Shown here one piece after another: positions 30,363 through 38,168 of a stretch of 39,457 bases of DNA (the first letter of the stretch is position 1; each line of letters opens with the position of its first letter). The stretch is from Mayfieldus sp038329895 (GTDB taxonomy: Bacteria; Actinomycetota; Thermoleophilia; Solirubrobacterales; 70-9). The stretch is from NCBI GenBank assembly GCA_038329895.1, contig JBBQNM010000014.1:1-39457 (forward strand), written 5' to 3'. The notes beneath the pieces are model-generated. The model had not been told where the DNA came from, did not search any database, and saw nothing but the letters and a program-made list of their open reading frames with translations. Made by a program: the position numbers and the translations under genes.

Positions 30363-31153
30363 TGGCGGCCGCAGCTCCGGCGCGGAAGAGAGCGGTGGGG
30401 CGTACCTCTCACTCTGCACTCCGCCAGAAGCCACGCAAGAGAGCGGGCGGGCGCACGTCTCACTCTGCACTCCGCGAGAAACGACCGCGGTCTCCGCAAA
30501 CGGCGAGGCGCGCTCGCCACGCCGTTCGACGCACACCCGCCCGCTCCAAGCAACAGCAGGGTGGGCATCTGATTCCGATTGCTGTCGGGCGGACGGCGGT
30601 CGCGATGCGCGGCCTCCCGGACTCCGGGCTGGTGGTACGCCTCACCCGCGGGCGGGCCTGGATCGGGGTGCTCAGCGTGCTTCTCACCGGGATCGTGGCC
30701 CTCAACGTGGTCAGCCTCAGCCTCAATGCTTCGCAGGGCAAGATCGCCCAGCAGGCCCAGATCCTCGAGCAGGAGAACTCGGCGCTGCGGGCCCGCCTGG
30801 CCGAACGGCTCTCCAACGACAACGTCCGGATCGCTGCTGAGACCCTCGGCATGACGGCGCCTGGCCCAACCGACATCAGCTACCGCGACGCGTCCGGTCA
30901 GTCCGTGCTGCTCACGGCGCAGCGCCTCGCCGCCGGCTTCGGCCTCGGCAGCTCGCTGGTCGCCGCGCCTGTCACCACGACGCCCCCGGCGACACCGACC
31001 AGCACCACCACCTCAACGACCACCTCAGCCCCCCCGACCACAACCCCGACCACGACCAGTGCGCCCGCTCCGGCGACCAGCACCCCGGTGACGGCACCGG
31101 CCGCGCCGGTCGCCACGACTGGCACGCCGGGCGGCGGGGTCTCCCCGGGCTAG
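30362..31153 (+). CDS. FtsL-like septal membrane protein with repeated basic N-terminus
   Basis: 263 aa; ATG overlaps the rsmH stop (TAATG). A basic N-terminal region carries two copies of a 17-residue unit (KRAVGRTSHSALRQKPR, then KRAGGRTSHSALREKRP). One membrane helix (WIGVLSVLLTGIVALNVVSL, about 100-120) is followed by a leucine-zipper-like coiled coil (KIAQQAQILEQENSALRARL) and the FtsL/DivIC-type end NVRIAAETLGM. A disordered Thr/Pro-rich tail (TTTTSTTTSAPP type) completes it. Known: FtsL links FtsQ/FtsB to FtsI/FtsW. Position between rsmH and ftsI is that of ftsL; the long tails are extra compared with the usual 100-120 aa. Confidence 0.8.
   Translation: MAAAAPARKRAVGRTSHSALRQKPRKRAGGRTSHSALREKRPRSPQTARRARHAVRRTPARSKQQQGGHLIPIAVGRTAVAMRGLPDSGLVVRLTRGRAWIGVLSVLLTGIVALNVVSLSLNASQGKIAQQAQILEQENSALRARLAERLSNDNVRIAAETLGMTAPGPTDISYRDASGQSVLLTAQRLAAGFGLGSSLVAAPVTTTPPATPTSTTTSTTTSAPPTTTPTTTSAPAPATSTPVTAPAAPVATTGTPGGGVSPG
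30386..30487 (+). repeat. Two tandem 51-bp units inside the ftsL-like gene
   Basis: Units at 30386-30436 and 30437-30487 share the core TCTCACTCTGCACTCCGC and surrounding bases, with scattered differences. In frame they give a 17-residue repeat in the cytoplasmic basic region. Confidence 0.7.
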
Positions 31154-31177
31154 AGGCCAGTACCGGGCGGAGGCGGG

Positions 31178-32833
31178 ATGAGACTGGTCGAGCGGCGCAT
31201 AGGGCTTCTGTTCGCCGCCTTCTTTCTCTGCTTCGCGGTAATCCTCGCGCGGGCACTCTGGCTGCAGGGCGTGCGCGGTGGCGCCCTCGCCTCGGAGGCG
31301 ACCAGCCAGCAGACCGAGCTGGTCACCGTCCCTGGCCTGCGCGGCCGAGTGCTTGATCGACGCGGCCAGGAGCTCGCTGTCTCCGAGGACGCGGCGAGCG
31401 TCTACGCGACGCCCTACCAGGTCAAGGACCCCGAACGCACCGCGTCGCGCCTGGCGTCGGTGCTCGACTTTTCGCGCGATGAGTTGCTGAAGGGGCTGAC
31501 CGCCAACAGCGGCTTCTCCTATCTGGCCCACAAGGTCGACGTGCCGGCCGCGGAGAAGATCAAGCAGATGAAGCTGGCGGGGATCGGGACCCTTCCCGAC
31601 AGCCGCCGCACGTATCCGCAGGGCGATCTCGCCGCGCAGGTGCTCGGCGCGGTGGGCACCGACAACCAGGGCTTGAGCGGACTCGAAGCCGGCCAGCAGA
31701 GCGTGCTGGGCGGCAGCGACGGCCAGGAGAGGATCGTCAAGGACGCTCTCGGGGAGCCGATTCGCCTCGACACGGTGACAGCGGCCAGCGACGGCCACGA
31801 CATAAAGACCACGATCGACGCGGCGATCCAGGCGAAGACCGAGCAGATCATCGCCTCCGTTGGCCAGCAGTACGCCGCGAAGGGTGCGACCGCGATCGTC
31901 ATGGACCCCCGCAGCTCGCAGATCCTCGCGATGGCCAACTGGCCCGGGGTCGACCTCAACAACCTCGGCAGCGCAAGCTCCAGCGACCTCCAGAACCAGG
32001 CCACCGGCTTCACCTACGAGCCGGGATCGACCTTTAAGGCCTTCACAGTCGCCGGAGCGCTCGAGGACCACGTCGTCACCCCGGACACGATCTTTCATCT
32101 CGATCCGACGATCCATGTCGCCGATCGAACGATCGAGGACGCGGAGCCGCGCGGCCCGGTCGACCTCTCGGTCGCCCAGATCCTCGCTCAGTCATCGAAC
32201 GTGGGGGCGATAACGATCGGATTGAAGCTCGGCGCGACGAAGTTCAGCCGCTGGGTGAGCCGCTTCGGCTTCGGCCGACCGACCGGGATCCAGTTCCCGG
32301 CCGAGGAACGGGGCATCGTGCCGTCCTATGCCGACTACTCGGGCTCTTCAATCGGCAACCTCCCGATCGGCCAGGGCCTCTCGGTGACCCCGATCCAGAT
32401 GATGGCCGCCTACGCTGCGATCGCCAACGGCGGCATCCTGCGCCGTCCACAGCTGCTCGAGCAGGTCGATGGGCAGCCGGTCACCGAGCCGGCGGGGCAC
32501 CGGGTGATCAAGTCGGGCGTGGCGGCGGAGATCCGCCAGATGCTGGAGGGCGTGCTGGCGCCGGGCGGGACCGCCTCGGAGGTGAGCGTGCCGGGCTACA
32601 CCCTGGCCGGCAAGACCGGAACCGCGCAGGTGGCCGAGAACGGCGGTTACTCGGAGACCAAGTTCGTGGCCTCGTTCATGGGCTTCGCACCGGCGGCCAA
32701 TCCGCGCCTGCTGGTCGCGGTGATCGTCGACGAGCCGCAAGGTGGCAACTACTACGGTGGTTCGGTCGCGGCCCCCGCATTTGGCCAGATCGCCTCCTTC
32801 GCGCTGCCCTACCTGGGCATAGCGCCGAACTGA
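31178..32833 (+). CDS. ftsI: Septal penicillin-binding protein (class B transpeptidase)
   Basis: 551 aa, ATG behind GGAGGCGGG. N-terminal membrane anchor (IGLLFAAFFLCFAVILARAL), dimerisation domain starting GLRGRVLDRRGQELAVS, and transpeptidase domain with all three catalytic motifs: SxxK at Ser284 (EPGSTFK), SxN at 339-341 (SSN), and KTG at 479-481 (AGKTGTAQ). Forms D,D-crosslinks of septal peptidoglycan with FtsW, which is encoded further down the cluster. No C-terminal PASTA domain. Followed by two copies of the double-hairpin repeat before murE. Confidence 0.95.
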   Translation: MRLVERRIGLLFAAFFLCFAVILARALWLQGVRGGALASEATSQQTELVTVPGLRGRVLDRRGQELAVSEDAASVYATPYQVKDPERTASRLASVLDFSRDELLKGLTANSGFSYLAHKVDVPAAEKIKQMKLAGIGTLPDSRRTYPQGDLAAQVLGAVGTDNQGLSGLEAGQQSVLGGSDGQERIVKDALGEPIRLDTVTAASDGHDIKTTIDAAIQAKTEQIIASVGQQYAAKGATAIVMDPRSSQILAMANWPGVDLNNLGSASSSDLQNQATGFTYEPGSTFKAFTVAGALEDHVVTPDTIFHLDPTIHVADRTIEDAEPRGPVDLSVAQILAQSSNVGAITIGLKLGATKFSRWVSRFGFGRPTGIQFPAEERGIVPSYADYSGSSIGNLPIGQGLSVTPIQMMAAYAAIANGGILRRPQLLEQVDGQPVTEPAGHRVIKSGVAAEIRQMLEGVLAPGGTASEVSVPGYTLAGKTGTAQVAENGGYSETKFVASFMGFAPAANPRLLVAVIVDEPQGGNYYGGSVAAPAFGQIASFALPYLGIAPN

Positions 32834-32846
32834 GGACATCTCTTGC

Positions 32847-32894
32847 GGCGCCTGCGGCGCCTGACATGCCTCTGCGGCGGCGCAACGCCGCCGC
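32847..32894 (+). repeat. Double-hairpin intergenic repeat, copy B
   Basis: GGCGCC-TGC-GGCGCC, linker TGACATGCCTCT (32862-32873), GCGGCGGCG-CAA-CGCCGCCGC. It starts 14 bp after the ftsI stop. Confidence 0.75.
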
Positions 32895-32907
32895 GACCGC
32901 CAATTGC

Positions 32908-32955
32908 GGCGCCTTTGGCGCCTGACATGCCTCTGCGGCGGCGCAACGCCGCCGC
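32908..32955 (+). repeat. Double-hairpin intergenic repeat, copy C
   Basis: Same layout 61 bp downstream of copy B: GGCGCC-TTT-GGCGCC, TGACATGCCTCT (32923-32934), GCGGCGGCG-CAA-CGCCGCCGC. Only the first loop differs from copy B. It ends 31 bp before the murE start. Confidence 0.75.
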
Positions 32956-32986
32956 AACCTCCAATGCCCCTGTTGTAATTCCCGCG

Positions 32987-34441
32987 ATGCAACTGAATGA
33001 GCTGATCGCGGAAATCGAGGTCGAGGCCGTGAACGGCGACCTCGCGACCGAGATCGCCGATCTCGCCTACGACAGCGGTCGGGTGCACCACGGCACGTTG
33101 TTCTTCTGCGTGCCCGGCGGGACCCGCGACGGGCACGACTTCGGAACCGCTGCAGTCGACTCGGGCGCCGCCGCGCTCGTGGTCGAGCGCGATCTCGACC
33201 TGCCGGTGGCACAGGTCCGGGTGACGGACGCGCGGGCGGTGATGGCACCGTTGGCAGCACGCTTCTGGGGCGACCCGACCGCGGAGCTGAGGGTGGCCGG
33301 TATCACCGGAACCAACGGCAAGACAACCACGGCGTTCATGCTGGAGGCGATCCTCGACGAAGCCGGGGTGCGCTGCGGGCTGCTGGGGACCGTCAAACAG
33401 GTCGTCGGCGGGATGGAGGAAGAAGTCGTGCGCACGACCCCGGAGGCGATCGACCTACAGGCGACCTTCCGCCAAATGCTCGAAGCCGGCGACGAGGCGT
33501 GCGCGATGGAGGTCTCCTCGCACGCGCTTGCGCTGCACCGCGCCGATGCGATCCACTTCGCCACCGCCGTGTTCACCAACCTCAGCCAGGATCACCTCGA
33601 CTTCCATGCCGACATGGAGGACTACTTCGCGGCCAAGCGGCTGCTGTTCGATGCCGGCCCCGGTGCGGCCGTGGTGAACGTCGACGACCCGTACGGTCAG
33701 CGGCTCGCCGCTGAGATCGATTGCCTGACCTTCTCCGCGGAGGGTGCCTCGGCGGATTTCGGAGCCGACGCGGTCGAGCTTGGTCCCTCCGGCGCGAACT
33801 TCCGGGTCGTCTCGGCAGAGGGCTCGGTGCACGTGAGTACGCGCCTGCCGGGCCATTTCAATGTCTCCAACGCCCTCGCCGCGATCACGGCCGCGCACAC
33901 CCTCGGGGTGTCCCTCGAGCAGGCGGCGGCCGGCCTCGAGGCCGCGGTCGGCGTCCCCGGACGCTTCGAGCCGATCGAGGAGGGGCAGGAGTTCACAGTG
34001 TTGGTCGACTACGCGCACACCCCCGAAGCGCTGGAGAACGTGCTGCGGTCCGCTCGCCCGCTCACCGAGGGCAGGCTGATCTCGGTCTTCGGGGCCGGTG
34101 GAGACCGCGACCGCGACAAGCGACCCCGCATGGGACGGATCGGCGCCGAGCTGTCCGACCTGGCGATCGTCACCTCCGACAACCCACGCTCCGAGGACCC
34201 TGAGGCGATCATCGAGGAGATCCTCGCCGGGATCGGGGGCAACGACGAGGGCGTTCGGGTGGAGCCGGATCGCCGCTCGGCGATCGGGCTGGCGCTGCGC
34301 GAAGCGGCGGCCGGGGACACGGTGCTGATCGCCGGCAAGGGACACGAGCAGGGCCAGGAGTTCGAGGATGGCCGCAAGATCCCCTTCGACGACCGCGAGG
34401 TCGCCCGCGAGCATTTGCGATCGCTGGCGGGTTCGGCGTGA
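32987..34441 (+). CDS. murE: UDP-MurNAc-L-Ala-D-Glu:meso-diaminopimelate ligase
   Basis: 484 aa from ATG 32987 (MQLNELIAEIEVEAVNGD); the frame is open upstream, but only through the repeat pair. N-terminal Mur ligase domain, P-loop GITGTNGKTTT with Lys112, and the central FTNLSQDHLDFHADMEDYF. The C-terminal domain contains the selectivity motif DNPR (398-401, in TSDNPRSEDPEAI), which is diagnostic for meso-DAP rather than lysine. So this organism has DAP-type peptidoglycan. GTGA overlap with murF. No strong ribosome site precedes it. Confidence 0.95.
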   Translation: MQLNELIAEIEVEAVNGDLATEIADLAYDSGRVHHGTLFFCVPGGTRDGHDFGTAAVDSGAAALVVERDLDLPVAQVRVTDARAVMAPLAARFWGDPTAELRVAGITGTNGKTTTAFMLEAILDEAGVRCGLLGTVKQVVGGMEEEVVRTTPEAIDLQATFRQMLEAGDEACAMEVSSHALALHRADAIHFATAVFTNLSQDHLDFHADMEDYFAAKRLLFDAGPGAAVVNVDDPYGQRLAAEIDCLTFSAEGASADFGADAVELGPSGANFRVVSAEGSVHVSTRLPGHFNVSNALAAITAAHTLGVSLEQAAAGLEAAVGVPGRFEPIEEGQEFTVLVDYAHTPEALENVLRSARPLTEGRLISVFGAGGDRDRDKRPRMGRIGAELSDLAIVTSDNPRSEDPEAIIEEILAGIGGNDEGVRVEPDRRSAIGLALREAAAGDTVLIAGKGHEQGQEFEDGRKIPFDDREVAREHLRSLAGSA

Positions 34442-35793
34442 TCGAGCTCAGTCCCGAGCAGATCGCGGAAGCGGCCGGGGCGGAGATCGTCGCCCGCGGC
34501 GGCGACGGGCATCCCGGTCGCGCCGTCGTCGATTCCCGCGAGGCCCGGCCGGGCGACCTGTTCGTTGGGCTGCGCGGCGAGCATGCCGATGGCGGCGCCT
34601 TCGCCGAGGCGACGCTGGCGGCCGGCGCCTGGGGGGCGCTGGTCGGGACCGAGCATGCCGCCGGACTCCAGGGCGGTTGGGTCCTCGCGGCACCCGATCC
34701 ACTTGCCGCGCTGGGCTCGCTGGCCCGTGAGTGGCGCCGGCAATTGGGGGCGCGGGTCGTCGGCGTCACCGGCTCGGTGGGAAAGACCTCGGTCAAGGAC
34801 ATCTGCGCGACGCTTCTGCCCGGCAGCGTCCACGCCAGTCCCGAGAACTACAACACCGAGATCGGGCTGCCGCTGACTGTGCTGGCGGCGCCTGCCGGGG
34901 CCGACGTCCTGGTGCTGGAGATGGCGATGCGCGGCGCCGGCCAGATCGCCGAGTTGGCGGCGATCGCCGAGCCCGATGTGGCGGTGATCACGAACGTAGG
35001 GCCGGTGCACGTGGAGCTGCTCGGGTCGGTGGAGGCGATCGCCGCCGTGAAGGCCGAGATCCTCGCCGGCCTGCCCCCCGACGGGGCCGCGGTGGTGCCC
35101 GTCGACGCCGGCGCGCTGGAGCCCCACCTGGAGGTGGTGCCAAGCCTGATCCGCTTTGGCGACGGCGGCGACGTCGATGTCCTCGAGCGGGCGGTCGGTG
35201 ACACTGGCACCGAGGCCCTCGTATCCACCCCCGCGGGCGAGCAGCGCTTCAGCTTCCCGTTCACAGAGGACTACAACCTGACCAACGCGCTGGCGGCGAT
35301 CGGCGCTGGGATCGCGATCGGGGTCTCGCCCGCCGAGATGTCCGGTCAGGCGTCCTCTATACGCTTCTCCCGCCTCCGCGGCGAGCGCGTCGAGCTCGGC
35401 GACGGGGTCGTCTTGGTGAACGACAGCTACAACGCCAACCCGGTGTCGATGAGAGCAGCGCTCGACCACCTCTGCTCGCTGCGGGTGGATGGGCGGCGGA
35501 TCGCTGTGCTGGGCGAGATGGCGGAGCTGGGCCCCGAGGCACCCGGCCATCACCGAGAGGTGGGCGCCCATGCTCGCGAGGCCGGCGTAGACCTGCTGGT
35601 CGGGGTTGGCGAGGCGGCTCGCGATTACGCGCCCGACCAACTCGTGGCCGATCCCACCGAGGCGGCGGAGTTGCTCGCCCCAGTGCTCGGCAGCGGCGAC
35701 GCGGTGCTGGTCAAGGGATCACGGGCCGCCGGGCTGGAGCTGGTGGCCGAGACTCTCCCCGCCCTGCTGGAGGTCGAGAGGGTGGAGGGCTGA
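34438..35793 (+). CDS. murF: UDP-MurNAc-tripeptide:D-Ala-D-Ala ligase
   Basis: 451 aa; GTG start overlapping the murE stop. Adds D-Ala-D-Ala to the UDP-MurNAc-tripeptide in the cytoplasm. N-terminal domain (VVDSREARPGDLFVGLRGEH), ATP site GVTGSVGKTSVKD with Lys116, LVLEMAMRGAGQIAELA, TNVGPVHVELLGS, and the C-terminal signature LVNDSYNANPVSMRAALDHL. Length is normal. TGATG overlap with mraY, so murE-murF-mraY are translation-coupled. Confidence 0.96.
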   Translation: MIELSPEQIAEAAGAEIVARGGDGHPGRAVVDSREARPGDLFVGLRGEHADGGAFAEATLAAGAWGALVGTEHAAGLQGGWVLAAPDPLAALGSLAREWRRQLGARVVGVTGSVGKTSVKDICATLLPGSVHASPENYNTEIGLPLTVLAAPAGADVLVLEMAMRGAGQIAELAAIAEPDVAVITNVGPVHVELLGSVEAIAAVKAEILAGLPPDGAAVVPVDAGALEPHLEVVPSLIRFGDGGDVDVLERAVGDTGTEALVSTPAGEQRFSFPFTEDYNLTNALAAIGAGIAIGVSPAEMSGQASSIRFSRLRGERVELGDGVVLVNDSYNANPVSMRAALDHLCSLRVDGRRIAVLGEMAELGPEAPGHHREVGAHAREAGVDLLVGVGEAARDYAPDQLVADPTEAAELLAPVLGSGDAVLVKGSRAAGLELVAETLPALLEVERVEG

Positions 35794-36767
35794 TGGGGGA
35801 GGTCCTGATCGCCGGTATGGCGGCGATGTTCATCTGCCTCTTCCTGGGGCCGAAGTTCATCGAGTACCTGCGGCTGAAGGAGTTCGGCCAGCACATCCGC
35901 GAGGAGGGACCGCAGGAGCACCACGCCAAGGCGGGCACACCGACAATGGGCGGCCTGATCGTCTTCGCGGCGATCTGCGTGCCCTTCCTGGTGCTGTCGG
36001 ACCGCGACGCGCAGAGCATGGCGGTGTTCGGCGTCGCGATGCTCTCGGCGACGCTCGGCTTCGCCGACGATTTCCTGAAGATCGTCAAGCGGCGCTCGCT
36101 GGGCCTCTCGGCGCGGCCGAAGCTCGCTGTGCAGCTGCTGCTGGCGCTCGGGCTCTGGTGGGTCGCGCGTCACTACGTCGGCCTTGAGCCGAACCTGAAG
36201 TTCCGCATCTCCGACGCCAGCGTCGACATCGGCCCCGTCCTCTACTTCGTGCTCGTCTTCCTGGTGATCGCCGGGGCTTCCAACGGCGTCAACCTCACCG
36301 ACGGGCTGGACGGCCTCGCGGCCGGATGCTGCGCGATCGTCCTGCTCGCCTACACCGCGATCACCTTCGTCACCAAAGGCCAGCAGGACCTGGCTCTGCT
36401 CTCGGCCTGTCTGGTCGGCGCCTGCATCGGCTTTTTGTGGTTCAACGCCTTTCCGGCCTCGATCTTCATGGGCGACACCGGGTCGCTCGGGTTAGGCGGG
36501 GCGATAGGGGCGCTGGCCGTGATGACCCAGACCGAGGTGCTGCTGATCATCATCGGCGGGATCTTCGTGATCGAGGCGCTCTCGGTCGCGATTCAGGTCT
36601 TCGCCTTCAAGATGTTCCGCCGCCGCGTGCTTCTGATGGCGCCGGTCCACCACCACTTCGAGATGCTGGCCTGGTCGGAGACCAAGATCATGCTGCGCTT
36701 CTGGATCATCGCCGCGGTCTGCTCAGGGATCGGCTTCACGCTCTACCAGCAGTCGATCGGGCGCTAG
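35793..36767 (+). CDS. mraY: Phospho-MurNAc-pentapeptide transferase
   Basis: 324 aa; ATG overlaps the murF stop. Transfers phospho-MurNAc-pentapeptide to undecaprenyl phosphate, making lipid I at the inner face of the membrane. About ten membrane helices. Family motifs: HHAKAGTPTMGGLIVF, the Asp pair in LGFADDFLKIVK, NGVNLTDGLDGLAAG, FNAFPASIFMGDTGSLGLGG, and the HHHFE stretch (APVHHHFEMLAW). Length slightly short of the usual 340-360 but complete. Confidence 0.96.
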   Translation: MGEVLIAGMAAMFICLFLGPKFIEYLRLKEFGQHIREEGPQEHHAKAGTPTMGGLIVFAAICVPFLVLSDRDAQSMAVFGVAMLSATLGFADDFLKIVKRRSLGLSARPKLAVQLLLALGLWWVARHYVGLEPNLKFRISDASVDIGPVLYFVLVFLVIAGASNGVNLTDGLDGLAAGCCAIVLLAYTAITFVTKGQQDLALLSACLVGACIGFLWFNAFPASIFMGDTGSLGLGGAIGALAVMTQTEVLLIIIGGIFVIEALSVAIQVFAFKMFRRRVLLMAPVHHHFEMLAWSETKIMLRFWIIAAVCSGIGFTLYQQSIGR

Positions 36768-36818
36768 CGCGCGCCTCCCGCGGGCAGGGGGCGGTGAAGG
36801 GCGGGCGAAGATAGGGGC

Positions 36819-38168
36819 GTGGAAGCTCCGCCAAAGCCGCGCCCGCCTTTACCGGAAGGACGCTTCTTGGTCGTCGGCCTGGCGCGCTCCGGCAGCGCCG
36901 CGGCGCGCCTGCTAGCGGAGCGCGGCGAGCAGGTCCGGGGCGTGGACTCCGGGCATCCCGACGGCGCCGAGAGGCTTGCCGAGGTGGGCGTCGAAGTCCT
37001 CCTGAATGAGGACGGAACCGAGCTTTTGGACGGTGTGAAGACCGTCGTCAAGAGCCCCGGCGTGCCCAACGACGCTGCGGCGATCGCCGCTGCCCGGGAG
37101 CGCGGCATCGACGTGATCGGTGAGCTGGAGCTTGCCTGGCGCGCGATCCCGAACCGATTCGTTGCGGTCACAGGGACAAATGGCAAGACGACGACGACCG
37201 AGCTGCTCGGCGAGCTCTACCGCGCGGCCGGCGAGCCCGCCGCGGTTGCCGGCAACGTCGGCACCCCGCTTGCCTCATTGGCCGGAGAGGTGGACGCTGC
37301 CGCAACCGTGATTTGCGAGTGCTCCAGCTTTCAGCTCGAGGACGCCGACGCCTTTGCCCCCGAATGCGCCGTGTTCCTCAACCTCGCGCCCGACCACCTC
37401 GACCGCCACCCGACCAGCGAGGAGTACCTGGCCGCGAAGCTGCGGATCTTCGCCCGGCAGGGCAATGACGACGTCGCCGTGTTCAACGGCGACGAGCCGG
37501 CGCTTACGGGGCGCGACCTTGGCGGCTGCGCGCGCCGGGTTCGCTTCTGCAGCGGCGCCGACCCCGGCTGCGAGGTCTCGCTCTCGCAGGGGACGATCTT
37601 CTGGGACGGCGAGCCGCTGCTCGGGGCCGGCGAGCTGAAGCTGACCGGCGTCCACAACGTCCACAACGCGATGGCAGCCGCCGCCGCGGCGCTGACGATG
37701 GGCCTGGACCCCGAGGCCGTGCGCGAGGGCCTGCGTTCCTTCGCCGTCCTTCCGCACCGGCTCGAGCCCGTCGACGAGGTCGACGGCATCCGCTTCTTCA
37801 ATGACTCAAAGGCGACCAACGTCAGCGCCGCGTCCGCCGCCCTTGAGTCCTTCGACGGCGGAGTGCACGCGATCCTCGGTGGCCAGCCGAAAGGCGAGTC
37901 GTTCGAGCCGCTGGTCGAGCCGGTGCGCGAGCGCTGCGCCGCCTGCTATCTGATCGGCGAGGCGGCCGAGGCGATCGGCGCGGCGCTGGAGCCCGCCGGC
38001 GTGCCGCTGCATCGCTGCGACGACCTAGACGACGCGGTGCGCAGGGCAGCCGCCGCGGCGGCGCCGGGGGAGGTGGTGCTGCTCTCGCCCGCCTGCGCCA
38101 GCTTCGACGCATTCCGGGACTTCGAGCAACGCGGTGAGGCCTTCCGGGCCGCGGTCGAGCGACGATGA
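36819..38168 (+). CDS. murD: UDP-MurNAc-L-Ala:D-glutamate ligase
   Basis: 449 aa; GTG start 51 bp after mraY. N-terminal Rossmann part FLVVGLARSGSAAARLLAERG, VVKSPGVPND, ATP site VTGTNGKTTTTELLGE with Lys123, SSFQLEDADAF, LNLAPDHLDRHPTSEEYLAAK, and the C-terminal VRFFNDSKATN-type motif (IRFFNDSKATNVSAASAALE), ending LLSPACASFDAFRDFEQRGE. Cytoplasmic enzyme adding D-Glu to UDP-MurNAc-L-Ala. The stop overlaps the ftsW start (ATGA). Confidence 0.96.
   Translation: MEAPPKPRPPLPEGRFLVVGLARSGSAAARLLAERGEQVRGVDSGHPDGAERLAEVGVEVLLNEDGTELLDGVKTVVKSPGVPNDAAAIAAARERGIDVIGELELAWRAIPNRFVAVTGTNGKTTTTELLGELYRAAGEPAAVAGNVGTPLASLAGEVDAAATVICECSSFQLEDADAFAPECAVFLNLAPDHLDRHPTSEEYLAAKLRIFARQGNDDVAVFNGDEPALTGRDLGGCARRVRFCSGADPGCEVSLSQGTIFWDGEPLLGAGELKLTGVHNVHNAMAAAAAALTMGLDPEAVREGLRSFAVLPHRLEPVDEVDGIRFFNDSKATNVSAASAALESFDGGVHAILGGQPKGESFEPLVEPVRERCAACYLIGEAAEAIGAALEPAGVPLHRCDDLDDAVRRAAAAAAPGEVVLLSPACASFDAFRDFEQRGEAFRAAVERR

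Noticed and set aside
30386..30487. CRISPR-like repeats
   Set aside because: Only two adjacent units without spacers, in frame within a coding sequence.
31025..32116. Long minus-strand frame opposite ftsI
   Set aside because: Antisense to a gene with all three transpeptidase motifs; no domain seen.
34009..35640. 543-codon minus-strand frame opposite murE and murF
   Set aside because: Antisense shadow; Arg/Gly/His-rich without a fold, while the plus strand carries two complete Mur ligases.
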